From contig FOLJ01000016.1 of the NCBI GenBank assembly GCA_900112325.1, positions 1-64,000 of the forward strand: a stretch of 64,000 nt of DNA. The letters are read 5' to 3'. The stretch is from Micromonospora sediminimaris. Lineage in GTDB: Bacteria; Actinomycetota; Actinomycetes; Mycobacteriales; Micromonosporaceae. A program made the position numbers and the translations under genes. How positions within the stretch are numbered: position 1 is the stretch's first letter; each line of letters begins with the position of its first letter. Positions 52,684-61,893 of this stretch are shown one piece after another. The notes beneath the pieces were generated by a model that worked only from the letters and a program-made list of their open reading frames with translations, had not been told where the DNA came from and did no database searches.

Positions 52684-53124
52684 ATGCGTACTCGCGACTT
52701 CTCCCGCGCTCCCGCCCAGGCCCGCGCCGGTGCCATGTTCATCGGTGGGACCCGGTACGCCAATCCCCTGGTGCTGCTGCGACTGGCGCCGGCCTGGTTC
52801 CGGATGGTCCGGGACATGCGCCGGATGTCCGGCTACTGCTGGCACACGGTCTACTGGCAGTTTCCGTTGACCCTCGGCACCATCGCGTTCTTCACCGACC
52901 GCGACGCGATGCTGCGCTTCGCCCGTACCCGCCATCACCGCCGGCTGATGGTCTGGTTGACCGACGGCACCCGCAATGCCACCGCCGGGTTCATCCGGCT
53001 CTACAGCGCCGCTCCGGACGGGTACTCCAACGGCGCATGGCGGGCCGAAAGCCCGGAGATGGGACACATCGCGACCTTCACCCCGCTGGGCGCGGAGACG
53101 ACCGGTCCGGCGGTCCGGCGGTGA
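52684..53124 (+). CDS. Unknown protein in PaaK-like operon (146 aa)
   Basis: Protein of 146 residues starting 2 bp after the ligase stop. It is rich in Trp, Tyr and Met, with VLLRLAPAWFRMVRDMRRMSGYCWHTVYWQF and FFTDRDAMLRFARTRHHRRLMVWL. A fold like a dimeric alpha/beta barrel (monooxygenase-like) is possible; its three neighbouring His/Arg residues could be a ligand site. I do not recognise a named family with certainty. The GTGA overlap with the next gene shows co-translation. Confidence 0.7.
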   Translation: MRTRDFSRAPAQARAGAMFIGGTRYANPLVLLRLAPAWFRMVRDMRRMSGYCWHTVYWQFPLTLGTIAFFTDRDAMLRFARTRHHRRLMVWLTDGTRNATAGFIRLYSAAPDGYSNGAWRAESPEMGHIATFTPLGAETTGPAVRR

Positions 53125-54194
53125 GCAGCCACCGGTTCGACCGCGTCACCACCCGCCGGGACCTGCGGCAGTTCCTGGCGTTCACCGACCGGCTGTACGC
53201 CGACGAACCGCGTCACGTACCCGTTCCCCGGCAGCAGATCCGGCGGTGGTGGCGCGACGGCGTACCGCTGTACCTGCTGCGCGACGCCGCCGGCACGGTG
53301 GTCGGACGCACCACCCTGCACACCGATCCGGCGTTCGACACGAAAATCGGCCGTCGGTGCCAGCTGTTCGGGCTGACCGAGTTCACCGCGCCGGCCGCCG
53401 GGCCGCTGTTCGACGCGATTGCCGCGCATGCCGACGCCGACCGGGACCTGCTGTTCGGCCCGGCGGCGCTGCTACCCAACCAGGCCGGCGGGGTGATCAC
53501 CTCCGGCTACGCCGAGCGGGGCTTCGTCGACAGCGCCTGGAACCCGCCGCGCTACGTGGCCGCATACGAGGCGTACGGGTTCCACCGCCGGTTCGAGTCC
53601 GACACCTGGATCTGCCCGGTGCCCGCCCCGGCGCAGCCGGCTCGCAGTGCGCCCGACGACGCCCGGCTGGAGCTGCACCGTGGTGATGTCCGGCGGCTCG
53701 ACGACCAGCTCGACCTGCTGCGCGGGATGCTTAACGCCTCCTTCGCCCAGCTCGGCTACTACACGCCGATCTCCGCTGGACAGCTACGGCGGCAGACCGA
53801 CGGTCTGGCGTACCTGCTCGACGAGTCACTGCTGCTCTACCTGACCCGCAACGGGCAGCCCGTGGCGTTCGTGCTCTGCGTACCGGACATCAGCGAGTTC
53901 CTGGTCGCCGTCCGCGGTGACCTGCACCCGGTCAACCAGGTGCGGTTGCTGGCCACGCGTCGCCGCTACCGGCGGGAGGCGGTACTGATCGTCAAGGGCG
54001 TGCTGCCGCAGTACCAGGGGCGCGGCTACCAGCGGCTGCTCTCCACGCACCTGCACCGCAACCTGCACGCCGCCGGCTACACGACGCTGCGCAGCACCTA
54101 CGTCGGGCGGGACAATCCGGCGTCGGCCGCCCAGTACCGGCGGCTCGGCGGTCGCCCGCTGCACGGGTACACCTTCTACGCGAAGGAGCGGTAG
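53121..54194 (+). CDS. GNAT-like acyltransferase
   Basis: Protein of 357 residues, longer than a usual GNAT. The N-terminal half has FLAFTDRLYADEPRHVPVPRQQI and the C-terminal half a GNAT core, RREAVLIVKGVLPQYQGRGYQRLLSTHLHRNLHAAGY, with the acetyl-CoA loop QGRGYQ. ARNA-type two-domain GNATs look like this. Starts at GTG 53121 inside the previous stop and ends directly before the nitroreductase start. Could transfer the acyl group activated by the ligase, but this is inference. Confidence 0.8.
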   Translation: MSSHRFDRVTTRRDLRQFLAFTDRLYADEPRHVPVPRQQIRRWWRDGVPLYLLRDAAGTVVGRTTLHTDPAFDTKIGRRCQLFGLTEFTAPAAGPLFDAIAAHADADRDLLFGPAALLPNQAGGVITSGYAERGFVDSAWNPPRYVAAYEAYGFHRRFESDTWICPVPAPAQPARSAPDDARLELHRGDVRRLDDQLDLLRGMLNASFAQLGYYTPISAGQLRRQTDGLAYLLDESLLLYLTRNGQPVAFVLCVPDISEFLVAVRGDLHPVNQVRLLATRRRYRREAVLIVKGVLPQYQGRGYQRLLSTHLHRNLHAAGYTTLRSTYVGRDNPASAAQYRRLGGRPLHGYTFYAKER

Positions 54195-55160
54195 GTGGAC
54201 CTCGCCGCGTTCCGCGCGCTGGAGCCGTTCTGCTGGCGGGCGCCGAGCGCGCACAACACCCAGCCGTGGCGGCTGCGCTACGAATCCGGGGCTATCCACG
54301 TCGGCTGGCACGCGGCCCACACGTTGCCAGCGGCCGACCCCACCGGCCGGGACCTGCGCCTGTCCCTCGGCGCGTTCGTCGAAACCTGCCTGATCGTCGC
54401 CGCCGACGCCGGCCTGCGGCTGGAGTTCATCGCCAGTTTCGACGAACAGCACCGGCAGGTGGGCCGGCTGCGGCCGGCCCGGCACCGTTACCCGACGCCG
54501 TTTCGCACCACCGACGTGTGGCAGCGCCGCACCGACCGGGGCCGCTTCGCCGCCGGTCCGGAGCAGCAGACCCTCGACGCGGTCGACTCGGTCGCCCGGC
54601 AGGCGGGCGGCGGCCTCCTCGCCGTACCGTACCCGGATCGGCTCGGTGCCCTGCTACGCGCCGCCGACCGGCGGCTGTACGCGGACCCGGCGGTCGTCAC
54701 CGAGCTGCGCCGCTGGCTACGGCTCGATCCGACGCATCCGAGCTACCACGCCGACGGGCTCAACGACCGCTGCCTCGCGTTGTCGCGGCCGGCCGCGACC
54801 GGGCTGCGCGCGGCGTTGGCCGCGTACCCGCTGCTGCGGCGGCTGGGGTTGCCGAGGCTGCTCGCCGCCGCCGACGAACCGCTCGCGCGCGGCGGCGCGG
54901 TGCTGGTCCTCGTCGGCCCGGCGGACCTCGACCGGCCTGGTCAGGTCGAGTTCGGCCGGGTGCTGCTGCGGGTCTGGCTGACCCTGCACACCGCCGGGCT
55001 GGCAGCGCATCCGCTGAGCCAGCTGATCGACGTCGATGCCACCCGGACGGCGCTCGGTGCGCTGCTGGACGTCGCACCGGACCGGCTGTTACACGTCGCC
55101 CGGGTGGGCCGGCCCACGCGTCCGGCGCCCCGCTCGGCACGCCGGCTCGGCACTGTCTGA
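54195..55160 (+). CDS. Nitroreductase-fold protein
   Basis: Protein of 321 residues beginning at GTG 54195, one base after the GNAT stop. The N-terminal WRAPSAHNTQPWRLRY is the FMN-binding start of the nitroreductase fold. The C-terminal LRVWLTLHTAGLAAHPLSQLID matches this two-half family, related to acyl-modification nitroreductases and cobalamin BluB-like proteins. The flavin would reduce or fragment a product of the operon. Its 3' end abuts a VOC gene stump. Substrate unknown. Confidence 0.82.
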   Translation: MDLAAFRALEPFCWRAPSAHNTQPWRLRYESGAIHVGWHAAHTLPAADPTGRDLRLSLGAFVETCLIVAADAGLRLEFIASFDEQHRQVGRLRPARHRYPTPFRTTDVWQRRTDRGRFAAGPEQQTLDAVDSVARQAGGGLLAVPYPDRLGALLRAADRRLYADPAVVTELRRWLRLDPTHPSYHADGLNDRCLALSRPAATGLRAALAAYPLLRRLGLPRLLAAADEPLARGGAVLVLVGPADLDRPGQVEFGRVLLRVWLTLHTAGLAAHPLSQLIDVDATRTALGALLDVAPDRLLHVARVGRPTRPAPRSARRLGTV

Positions 55161-55283
55161 CAACGGCCGGAGCGCCACGTACGGGTTGGGTTTGCGCTGC
55201 TGGTACGTCGGGTGGAAGCCCAGCACCTGATAGAAGGCGACGATGTCGTCGATGGATGGACACGGCAGCAGGGGTACGGTCAC
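55161..55283 (-). pseudogene. Stump of a VOC/glyoxalase gene
   Basis: From GTG 55283 the frame reads MTVPLLPCPSIDDIVAFYQV and then GFHPTYQQRKPNPYVALRP, the first beta-alpha-beta part of a bleomycin-resistance/VOC protein. After about 40 residues homology ends near the nitroreductase stop (55160), while the open frame runs on meaninglessly inside that gene to 55089. Most of the protein is missing. It marks a breakpoint at the end of the PaaK-like operon. Confidence 0.65.
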
Positions 55284-55303
55284 GGAGACAGCGGAGGTCT
55301 CTG

Positions 55304-55870
55304 ATGCCGACCGAGATCGTGCTGGTCCGGCACGCCCGGTCCGTCCCGCCGACCGCCGACGGTCCGGACGACTTCACCCGCCCGCTGACCAGGGACGGGC
55401 TGCGGCAGGCGCACGAGCTGGTGCCCGCGCTCACCGAGCCACGCCCTGCGGCGGTCTGGTCCAGCCCGTACCGGCGCGCGATTCAGACCGTCCAACCGAC
55501 CGCCGACGCGCTCGGCCTGCCCGTACGCACCCGGACCGAGCTGCGCGAGTGGGACGACGGCCTTGCCTTCACCGAGGTCTGGGAGCGGCATTACGTCAGG
55601 AGTTGGACGGACCTCTGCTACGCACGCCCGGGCGGGGAGAGCCTCGATCAGCTCAGCATCCGTGCCGTCGAGGCCGTGCGGGCACTCGCCCGGCACCACG
55701 CCGGCCGGGTGGTTCTCGTCGGCAGCCACGGCACCTTCATCTGCCGGGCGTTGGCCGGCTTCGGCGTGCCGGTCAGCTGGGCCACGGTGCGGCAGATGCC
55801 GATGCCCGCGCTCTACCGACTTCGCTTCACCGACCCGAGCACCAGTCCCGAGATGTTCGAACGGAGCTGA
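55304..55870 (+). CDS. Histidine phosphatase family protein
   Basis: Phosphoglycerate mutase-like phosphatase of 188 residues. The catalytic RHAR (EIVLVRHARSVPPTA, H around 10) is at the start, followed by VWSSPYRRAIQTVQPTADALGL, and VLVGSHGTFICRAL carries the second catalytic His. ATG 55304 with GGAGGTCT upstream. It could act on small phosphoesters or phosphohistidine; no operon partners show which. Confidence 0.9.
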   Translation: MPTEIVLVRHARSVPPTADGPDDFTRPLTRDGLRQAHELVPALTEPRPAAVWSSPYRRAIQTVQPTADALGLPVRTRTELREWDDGLAFTEVWERHYVRSWTDLCYARPGGESLDQLSIRAVEAVRALARHHAGRVVLVGSHGTFICRALAGFGVPVSWATVRQMPMPALYRLRFTDPSTSPEMFERS

Positions 55871-55966
55871 TCGCCTCGGTCGGAGCGGCCCGGTCACCGG
55901 CTCAGCCGGCCTCCACCAGGTAGGAGAAGGCCAGCTGAGCCGGGCGAACGAGGTTCCGGCCGCGGG

Positions 55967-56785
55967 TCAGGGCAGCTCGATCGGGAGGGTGATGCCGTCC
56001 AGGCTGTGCGGACAGGGACAGTCCCGCTCGACCGGAAGCGCGGCGACCGCGTCGAGCAGCAGCCCGCGCAGCCGCTCGGTGTTCTCGCCGAAGACCCGGA
56101 ACACCTCCTGCTGGGTCACCCCGTGACCGCTCTCCACGCCGGCGTCCAGATCGGTCACCAGGGCGATCGAGCTGTAGCAGAGAGTCAACTCCCGGGCGAG
56201 AACCGCCTCCGGGTGGCCGGTCATGTTGATGACCGCGCCGCCGACCGCCGCGTACCACCGGGATTCGGCGCGGGTGGAGAAGCGCGGCCCCTCGACCACC
56301 ACCATGGTCCCTCCGTCGTGCGCGGGCACCGACCGGCCGGTGGCAGCCGTCAGCAGGGTACGCCGACCGACCGGGCAGTACGGGTCGGCGAAGGAGACGT
56401 GCACCGCGCCCTGCTCGTAGTACGTCTGAGCCCGGCCGCTGGTCCGGTCGATGAGCTGATCGGGTACCACGAACGTGCCGGGACCGAGTTCCGGCCGCAG
56501 GCCACCGACGGCGCACGGCGCGAGTATCTGGCGTACCCCGAGCGACCGCAGCGCCCACAGGTTGGCCCGGTAGGGAATCCGGTGCGCAGGATGCCGGTGG
56601 TCGCGGCCGTGTCGAGGGAGGAACGCCACCCTACGGCCGCCGACGTCGGCGATCGTCACCGCGTCGGATGGCGCACCGTACGGCGTCTGGACAACGTGTT
56701 CGGTGGCGCCGTCGAGCAACGCGTAGAGACCCGAGCCACCGATGACGGCAAGGTCGGCGGACGGGGACACGGTCTGCGGATTCAC
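55967..56785 (-). CDS. S-methyl-5'-thioadenosine phosphorylase-like enzyme
   Basis: MTAP/PNP-family phosphorylase of 272 residues. AVIGGSGLYALLDGA is the phosphate-binding start; FLPRHGRDHRHPAHRIPYRANLWALRSLGV and VEGPRFSTRAESRWYA carry the usual MTAP/purine-phosphorylase motifs, as does INMTGHPEAVLARE. It cleaves methylthioadenosine or a related nucleoside. Unusually it is coupled (ATGA) to a secreted DUF1996 protein gene, with which it has no obvious biochemical link. Confidence 0.88.
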   Translation of the reverse strand: MNPQTVSPSADLAVIGGSGLYALLDGATEHVVQTPYGAPSDAVTIADVGGRRVAFLPRHGRDHRHPAHRIPYRANLWALRSLGVRQILAPCAVGGLRPELGPGTFVVPDQLIDRTSGRAQTYYEQGAVHVSFADPYCPVGRRTLLTAATGRSVPAHDGGTMVVVEGPRFSTRAESRWYAAVGGAVINMTGHPEAVLARELTLCYSSIALVTDLDAGVESGHGVTQQEVFRVFGENTERLRGLLLDAVAALPVERDCPCPHSLDGITLPIELP

Positions 56786-58554
56786 GAGCAGTCCCGGCCC
56801 TTGTTGATGCAGGTGACGATGTGTTTCATCGTGCGGGTGGAGTTGACGTTGATGAAGTCGTCGTGGTCGGAGAAGGGATTGTGGTTCTCCTCCGGGAAGG
56901 AGTCCAGCGCGTACTGACCCTTCTCCTGCACGTCCCGGGGGATGTCGTAGGAAATGGTGATCCGCAGCTGCGGGATCGCTCGGAAGCCCTGCGGGCAGGC
57001 GCCGGTGGCCGGGTCGGTGAAGGCGACGTGGCTACGGTGGTTGTCGCTGTCGATGTTCCGGCCGTCCCAGCAGCCCGGAAAGTCGTGCACGCGCTGCACC
57101 TGGCTGCCGACCGGGCAGATCGGGTACTTGTCGGCGAGCCGGTCGGCGAAGCCGGAGCACGTCCAGGACGGGCGGGCGTTGGCCGGGCCACGGCTGGTGG
57201 GCTTGGCGTCGCCGGTGAGCGCCCGCAGGAACCTGGGCATCGGCACGACCTTGCTGACCGGGTTGCCCCGGTACTCGATGAGCACCTGGGCGGGGCGGAC
57301 AATGCCACCGGTGTTGCCGGGCAGTTCGAAATCGGGCCCCTGGGGTTCGGGCAGCGCGGACGCCGTCGGGCTGGGTGCGCTGCCGGGCGTGGTGGGCCCC
57401 GGGTCGCCGGCCGCCTGGTCGACGGTGCAGGCGGCGAGCGCTTCCAGACCCTGCGGCCGGGCGGTGTGACGTCCGATGGCGATGCCGATCCGGTCGAGCA
57501 CGGCGATCCGCTTGGCCGTCAGCGGGCCGACGATCGCGTTGTCCACGAAATTGGGGCCGCCCTGACCTCGACTGGTGGCGATCCGTTCGGTGGCCTCGGA
57601 GATCTGCCGGTCGAGCTCGTCGAGGTTACGGTTGACCTCGGCGACGGCTGGGGCCGGCACTCCGGGCAGCCTGCCGCGCACGGTGGGGCAGCGGAGCCGC
57701 GGGTTCGCGACGCGGTCCGCCGTGGCGCTGGCAGCATGGCTGGGGCCGTGCATCGAGGCGTGCATACCGTCGTAGCTCACATCGCAGTCGACAAGCGACA
57801 CCAGGCCGGCCGGCCGAGCCGTGCCGGCGGAGCGCAGGGCGTTGCTGATGTTCTTGATCACGATGGCGCGGCGGGTCCGCAGCGCGTCGAGGACCTGCCT
57901 GTTGAGGGCGGCGTCGACCCGACCTCGGCTGGCGGTCATCCGCCGGCCGGCCTGGGCGTTCAGGCGGTCCAGTTCCGCGAGTCGACGGTCGACCGTGTCG
58001 CGGACCCGGAGGGGTACGGCGGGCAGCCGGTCCCGCACGGAAGGGCAGACGATCATCGGTTGGGTCCGGGCGAGGGCCTGCGCGACCCGGTCACCGCTAC
58101 GGACCGTCCGGTCGATGCGCACGACCGGCCAGAAGTACGACGACCTGTCGCCGTTCTTGCAGGTGGTGCCGGACGCGGCGAGGTCGGCGTTGGACGAGTC
58201 CGCGGTGATGGCCAGGTTGCCGACGAAGTCGTGCACATGTTCGGCGCCGTTCTTGACACCGGGCTGTGCGACCGGGTTGTCCGGGCTGAACTTGCCGTTC
58301 TCGTTGGTGCCGCAGTCCACAGTGAACCGACCGGTGGCGGCGCCGACGGTCGGCTTCGGGTTCGACACGTTCGGCCGTACGTCCTCGATCGCCACGAACT
58401 GCGCGAGGTTTGTCGCCGCGTCCGCGGTGCCGTTGCCGCCGCCGGAGACGAAGGTGACGGTGAGCGCGCCGGTGGCGGCGAGCACCACCGCCGCCATGGC
58501 GATCCGGACCTGTCTGGTCTGCGTCGGCCGGAAGCGCCGCTGTCGGTTTGTCAT
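56782..58554 (-). CDS. Secreted DUF1996 protein with two inserted Cys-bounded modules
   Basis: Extracellular protein of 590 residues. Residues 1-47 are a signal sequence/anchor. DUF1996 begins with a QFVAIEDVRPNVSNPKPT segment (H106 and H108 in HVHDFVGN), then is interrupted by two modules, C170-C257 and C289-C376, each 88 residues long with the same spacing. Both contain a helical Arg-rich heptad-like stretch. A Pro/Ser/Thr linker follows near 385-410, then the end of DUF1996, with HDFPGCWDGRNIDSDNHRSH. Strong GGAGAAG before ATG 58554. Function unknown. Confidence 0.82.
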   Translation of the reverse strand: MTNRQRRFRPTQTRQVRIAMAAVVLAATGALTVTFVSGGGNGTADAATNLAQFVAIEDVRPNVSNPKPTVGAATGRFTVDCGTNENGKFSPDNPVAQPGVKNGAEHVHDFVGNLAITADSSNADLAASGTTCKNGDRSSYFWPVVRIDRTVRSGDRVAQALARTQPMIVCPSVRDRLPAVPLRVRDTVDRRLAELDRLNAQAGRRMTASRGRVDAALNRQVLDALRTRRAIVIKNISNALRSAGTARPAGLVSLVDCDVSYDGMHASMHGPSHAASATADRVANPRLRCPTVRGRLPGVPAPAVAEVNRNLDELDRQISEATERIATSRGQGGPNFVDNAIVGPLTAKRIAVLDRIGIAIGRHTARPQGLEALAACTVDQAAGDPGPTTPGSAPSPTASALPEPQGPDFELPGNTGGIVRPAQVLIEYRGNPVSKVVPMPRFLRALTGDAKPTSRGPANARPSWTCSGFADRLADKYPICPVGSQVQRVHDFPGCWDGRNIDSDNHRSHVAFTDPATGACPQGFRAIPQLRITISYDIPRDVQEKGQYALDSFPEENHNPFSDHDDFINVNSTRTMKHIVTCINKGRDCS

Positions 58555-58675
58555 GGCTTCTCCTGAACGTCACTGGCACGTCGGCTGCCGTGGTGCGCCG
58601 ACGCCTCGGGATACGGCCCTTGTGTGATGAAGGGTCAGCATCGAGCGGGTATGTCATCGTTCGGTAAGAAGTGCC

Positions 58676-60064
58676 CTACCACGTCGTCAGGAGCAGGTGA
58701 TTGATCGCGAGGGCCACCGCTGCCTGCCCGGCGAGCCAGGTACGGCGGCCGGTGGCGGGAATCAGGGCGGCGCCCGCCATGAGCCACCAGGTGAAGGGCA
58801 GCCAGATGCGTTCGACCTCGGCCTTGCTGTAGCCGGACAGGTCCGCGGCGACGATCGCCGCCGCCGCGGCGACGGGCAGCAGCCAGGCGGCGTACCCGAC
58901 GGTGCCCTGCTGCGGTCGCGGCAGACCGCGGCCGGGCCGCAGCGACGAGACCGCCTGCCATCCGGCGACCGCCGCGCGGCGGAGGATGACGGCAGCTGCC
59001 GGGCCGGCGGCGACAGTGAGGATCGCCAGGTTGGCCCAGACCCAGTAGCCGTAGGCGCGCCGACTGGCGATGCCCTGGTAGTAGCGCTCGATGACCAGGT
59101 GATAGCCGGTCAGCCAGTCGAAGCCGGCGACTGTGAACGCGCCCACCACGAGTGCCGCACCACCGAGCGCCCACCAGGCGGCGGGCCGGCGCCGGTGGCC
59201 CAGCATCACCACGGCCAGCACGATCGGGACCATCAGCACCAGCCCGTAGGAGAGGTAACAGCCGAAACCCAGCAGCGCGCCGCCGCCGAGCGCGCCGACC
59301 GCGCTGCCCCGGGTGAGGCCGTACGCCAGCAGGGCGACCCCGGTGGCGGTCACCCCGGCGAACAGGCCGTCGGCGGACACTCCGGACCAGACCGCTCCCG
59401 GGAACAACGCCGCGAACGGCAGCACGGCCCGCGCCGCGTCGTCGGTGCCGAGCAGCCGCACGGTGTGCGGCACGGCGACGGCGGTGAGCGCCGCCGTCAG
59501 GATGCACAGCACCCCCGCCCAGCCGCCCCCGCCCAACCCGACCCGGTCCAGCCAGACGAACACCAGCAGCGCTCCCGGCGGGTGGCCGGACACGTGGGTG
59601 GTCCAGGAATCCGGCTGGAAGTCGAGGATCCGGGAGGTGAAGGCGCCCAGCATCGCGGAGATGTCGGTGACGCCGGGAACCTCGTGCAGATACTCGTGGT
59701 GGGTGGTCAGCCGGCCGGCGATGCCGCGTTGCCAGCCGTCGACAAGTGCCAGTGACAGCGTCCAGGCCACCGCGGTGGCGTAGGACAGGACGAGCAGCCG
59801 CCGCCACGGCAGCCGGCCGGCCAGGGCGGATCCGCGCCAGCAGACGAGTACGGCCACCGCCACCGCCAGCGGGGTGCCGGGGCCGAGGTGCGGCCGCCAC
59901 TGCGCGAACAACGGTGCCGCACTGGCGTGCACCGGACGTCCCAGCAGGTGAAGCAGACCGCCGACACCGGCGGCGGCGGCGAACAGCCCGACGGCGACCC
60001 CGACGGCGATCAGGTCGGCCCGTGCGGTGGTGCGCCGCAGCCGGGCGAGGAGCGTCGTGCTCAT
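58676..60064 (-). CDS. Polytopic membrane protein, glycosyltransferase-like
   Basis: Integral membrane protein of 462 residues with about 10-12 helices. LTTHHEYLHEVPGVTDISAMLGAFTSRI, a periplasmic-looking loop, and WTTHVSGHPPGALLVFVWLDRVG with HPPG resemble lipid-linked sugar transferases of the GT-C type. It is coupled to the epimerase upstream by a four-base overlap. It may transfer the sugar made by that epimerase to a membrane acceptor. Precise GT family not determined. Confidence 0.65.
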   Translation of the reverse strand: MSTTLLARLRRTTARADLIAVGVAVGLFAAAAGVGGLLHLLGRPVHASAAPLFAQWRPHLGPGTPLAVAVAVLVCWRGSALAGRLPWRRLLVLSYATAVAWTLSLALVDGWQRGIAGRLTTHHEYLHEVPGVTDISAMLGAFTSRILDFQPDSWTTHVSGHPPGALLVFVWLDRVGLGGGGWAGVLCILTAALTAVAVPHTVRLLGTDDAARAVLPFAALFPGAVWSGVSADGLFAGVTATGVALLAYGLTRGSAVGALGGGALLGFGCYLSYGLVLMVPIVLAVVMLGHRRRPAAWWALGGAALVVGAFTVAGFDWLTGYHLVIERYYQGIASRRAYGYWVWANLAILTVAAGPAAAVILRRAAVAGWQAVSSLRPGRGLPRPQQGTVGYAAWLLPVAAAAAIVAADLSGYSKAEVERIWLPFTWWLMAGAALIPATGRRTWLAGQAAVALAINHLLLTTW

Positions 60065-61110
60065 CCGCGCAGTGGTGCGTGGGCGAACTGCCGGACTCCG
60101 TCGGCGAGGCGGACCGCCGCGCGGAATCCGAGTTCGGCCCGGGCACGGGCCGGTGAGGCGACCACGTGGCGTACGTCGCCGAGCCGGAACTCGCCGGTGA
60201 CCACCGGCCTGGGACCGCCGGCGGCCCGGGCGAGTTCGGCGGCCATCTCCCCGATGCTTGCCGGATGCCCGGAGGCGACGTTGTAGGCCCGCCAGCCGGT
60301 CCGGCTCCCGGTGGCCGTCACCGCCGCGAGGTTGGCCGCCGCCACGTCGTCGACGTGGACGAAGTCGCGTCGCTGGCAGCCGTCCTCGAACACGCGCGGA
60401 GCCCGGCCCGCCGCCAGCGCGGACCGGAAGATCGCCGCGACACCGCTGTACGGCGTGTCGCGCGGCATGCCGGGCCCGTAGACGTTGTGGTATCGCAACG
60501 CCACCACGGTGCCACCGGTCTGCCGGCACCAGACCGCCGTCAGGTGTTCCTGGGCGACCTTCGTGGCGGCGTACACGCTGCGCGGGTCCAGTGGTGCGTC
60601 CTCGTCGATGAGTCCCGGCTCCAGGGCCGTGCCGCAGTCGGAGCAGGCGGGCTCGAATCGCCGGGCGGCCAGCTCGGTGGCAGCGCGTGGGGCGGGGCGT
60701 ACCGCACCATGCCGGGCGCAGGTGTAGGCGCCCTCGCCGTAGACGACCATCGAGCTGGCCAGCACGAGCCGGTGGATACCCGCGCGGGCCATCTCGGCCA
60801 GGAGCACGGCGGTGCCGAGATCGTTGCAGCCGACGTACTCGGGCAGGTCGTCGAGGTCCACGCCGAGCCCGACCATGGCCGCCTGGTGCACGACCACGTC
60901 CACGCCGGTCAGGGCTGCGGCGACGGCGGCCCGGTCACGCAGGTCGACCCGGCACAGCGGGGCGCCGGCCACGGCGTCCGGTAAGGGCGCGCGATGCGCG
61001 CCCGGATGGCCGGCGTCCACGACGGACACCTGATGACCGACCCGGTGCAGCGCGGCGACGACATGGGTACCGATGAAACCGGCTCCGCCGGTGACGAGTA
61101 CGTGGGTCAC
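60061..61110 (-). CDS. NAD-dependent sugar epimerase/dehydratase with Cys-rich insertion
   Basis: Extended SDR of 349 residues. The NAD motif is VLVTGGAGFIGTHVVAALHRVG and the catalytic Tyr-Lys is in DPRSVYAATKVAQEH (YxxxK). An insertion at about 130-165 carries YTCARHG and ACSDCGTALEP, a probable zinc-binding finger seen in some dTDP/UDP-sugar epimerases. It probably changes a nucleotide sugar. Divergent from the GT2 operon; coupled to the membrane glycosyltransferase-like gene. Confidence 0.85.
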   Translation of the reverse strand: MTHVLVTGGAGFIGTHVVAALHRVGHQVSVVDAGHPGAHRAPLPDAVAGAPLCRVDLRDRAAVAAALTGVDVVVHQAAMVGLGVDLDDLPEYVGCNDLGTAVLLAEMARAGIHRLVLASSMVVYGEGAYTCARHGAVRPAPRAATELAARRFEPACSDCGTALEPGLIDEDAPLDPRSVYAATKVAQEHLTAVWCRQTGGTVVALRYHNVYGPGMPRDTPYSGVAAIFRSALAAGRAPRVFEDGCQRRDFVHVDDVAAANLAAVTATGSRTGWRAYNVASGHPASIGEMAAELARAAGGPRPVVTGEFRLGDVRHVVASPARARAELGFRAAVRLADGVRQFAHAPLRG

Positions 61111-61233
61111 GGGCCGACGCTAGAACCAGCCGGGCGCCGGAGGCGGCCCTGACGGGCAGCCGTCAGCGTCTCGTAAGACTTCATCATCGGCTGGTAATAC
61201 CTGCTCCGCTCGATCCTGATTAGCGTCCGCGAC

Positions 61234-61893
61234 ATGACCGATGTGGTTCTTCCCTGCCGGAACGAGGCACCGGCACTGCCCGGCCTGCTGGCCCGGATAC
61301 CGGCCGGCTACCGGCCGATCGTGGTGGACAACGGCTCGACCGACGGCTCGGCCGAGGTGGCCCGCGCCCACGGCGCGGAGGTGATCAGCGTCGCCGAGCC
61401 CGGCTACGGCGCCGCCGTGCACGCCGGTGTCGTGGCGGCCGACCCCGCCGACGGGGTGGTGTGCGTGATGGACGCCGACGGCTCCTTCGACCCGGCACAA
61501 CTGCCCCGGCTGGCCGCGTACGTGCGCACCGGTCAGGCGCAGTTGGCCACCGGCCGACGCCGCCCGGTCGGACGGGGCGTGTGGCCGCTGCACGCCCGGG
61601 CAGCCAACGCCGTCCTCGCCCACCGGCTGCGCCGCAGCACCGGCCTGGACGTTCACGACATCGGCCCGATGCGGGCGGTACGCCGCGACGACCTGCTGGC
61701 GCTGGGGCTGCGCGACCGGCGGTTCGGCTACCCGTTGGAGCTGCTGATCTCGGCGGACCGGGCCGGTTGGCGGGTCATCGAGATCGACGTCGACTACCGC
61801 CCGAGGGCGGCCGGCACCCGCTCGAAGGTGACCGGCACCGTGCTCGGCACCGCCCGTGCCATCCGCGACATGAGCGCGGTGCTGGCCCGGTGA
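61234..61893 (+). CDS. GT2-family glycosyltransferase
   Basis: Glycosyltransferase of 219 residues. The nucleotide-binding start is DVVLPCRNEAPALPGLLARI and VDNGSTDGSAEVARAHGAEV, and the DXD-like motif VMDADGSFDPAQLPRL (Asp-Ala-Asp) is present. No membrane helix. It is the first gene of a coupled rightward operon and presumably builds a sugar linkage or a dolichyl-phosphate sugar. The divergent epimerase is 123 bp away. Confidence 0.88.
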   Translation: MTDVVLPCRNEAPALPGLLARIPAGYRPIVVDNGSTDGSAEVARAHGAEVISVAEPGYGAAVHAGVVAADPADGVVCVMDADGSFDPAQLPRLAAYVRTGQAQLATGRRRPVGRGVWPLHARAANAVLAHRLRRSTGLDVHDIGPMRAVRRDDLLALGLRDRRFGYPLELLISADRAGWRVIEIDVDYRPRAAGTRSKVTGTVLGTARAIRDMSAVLAR

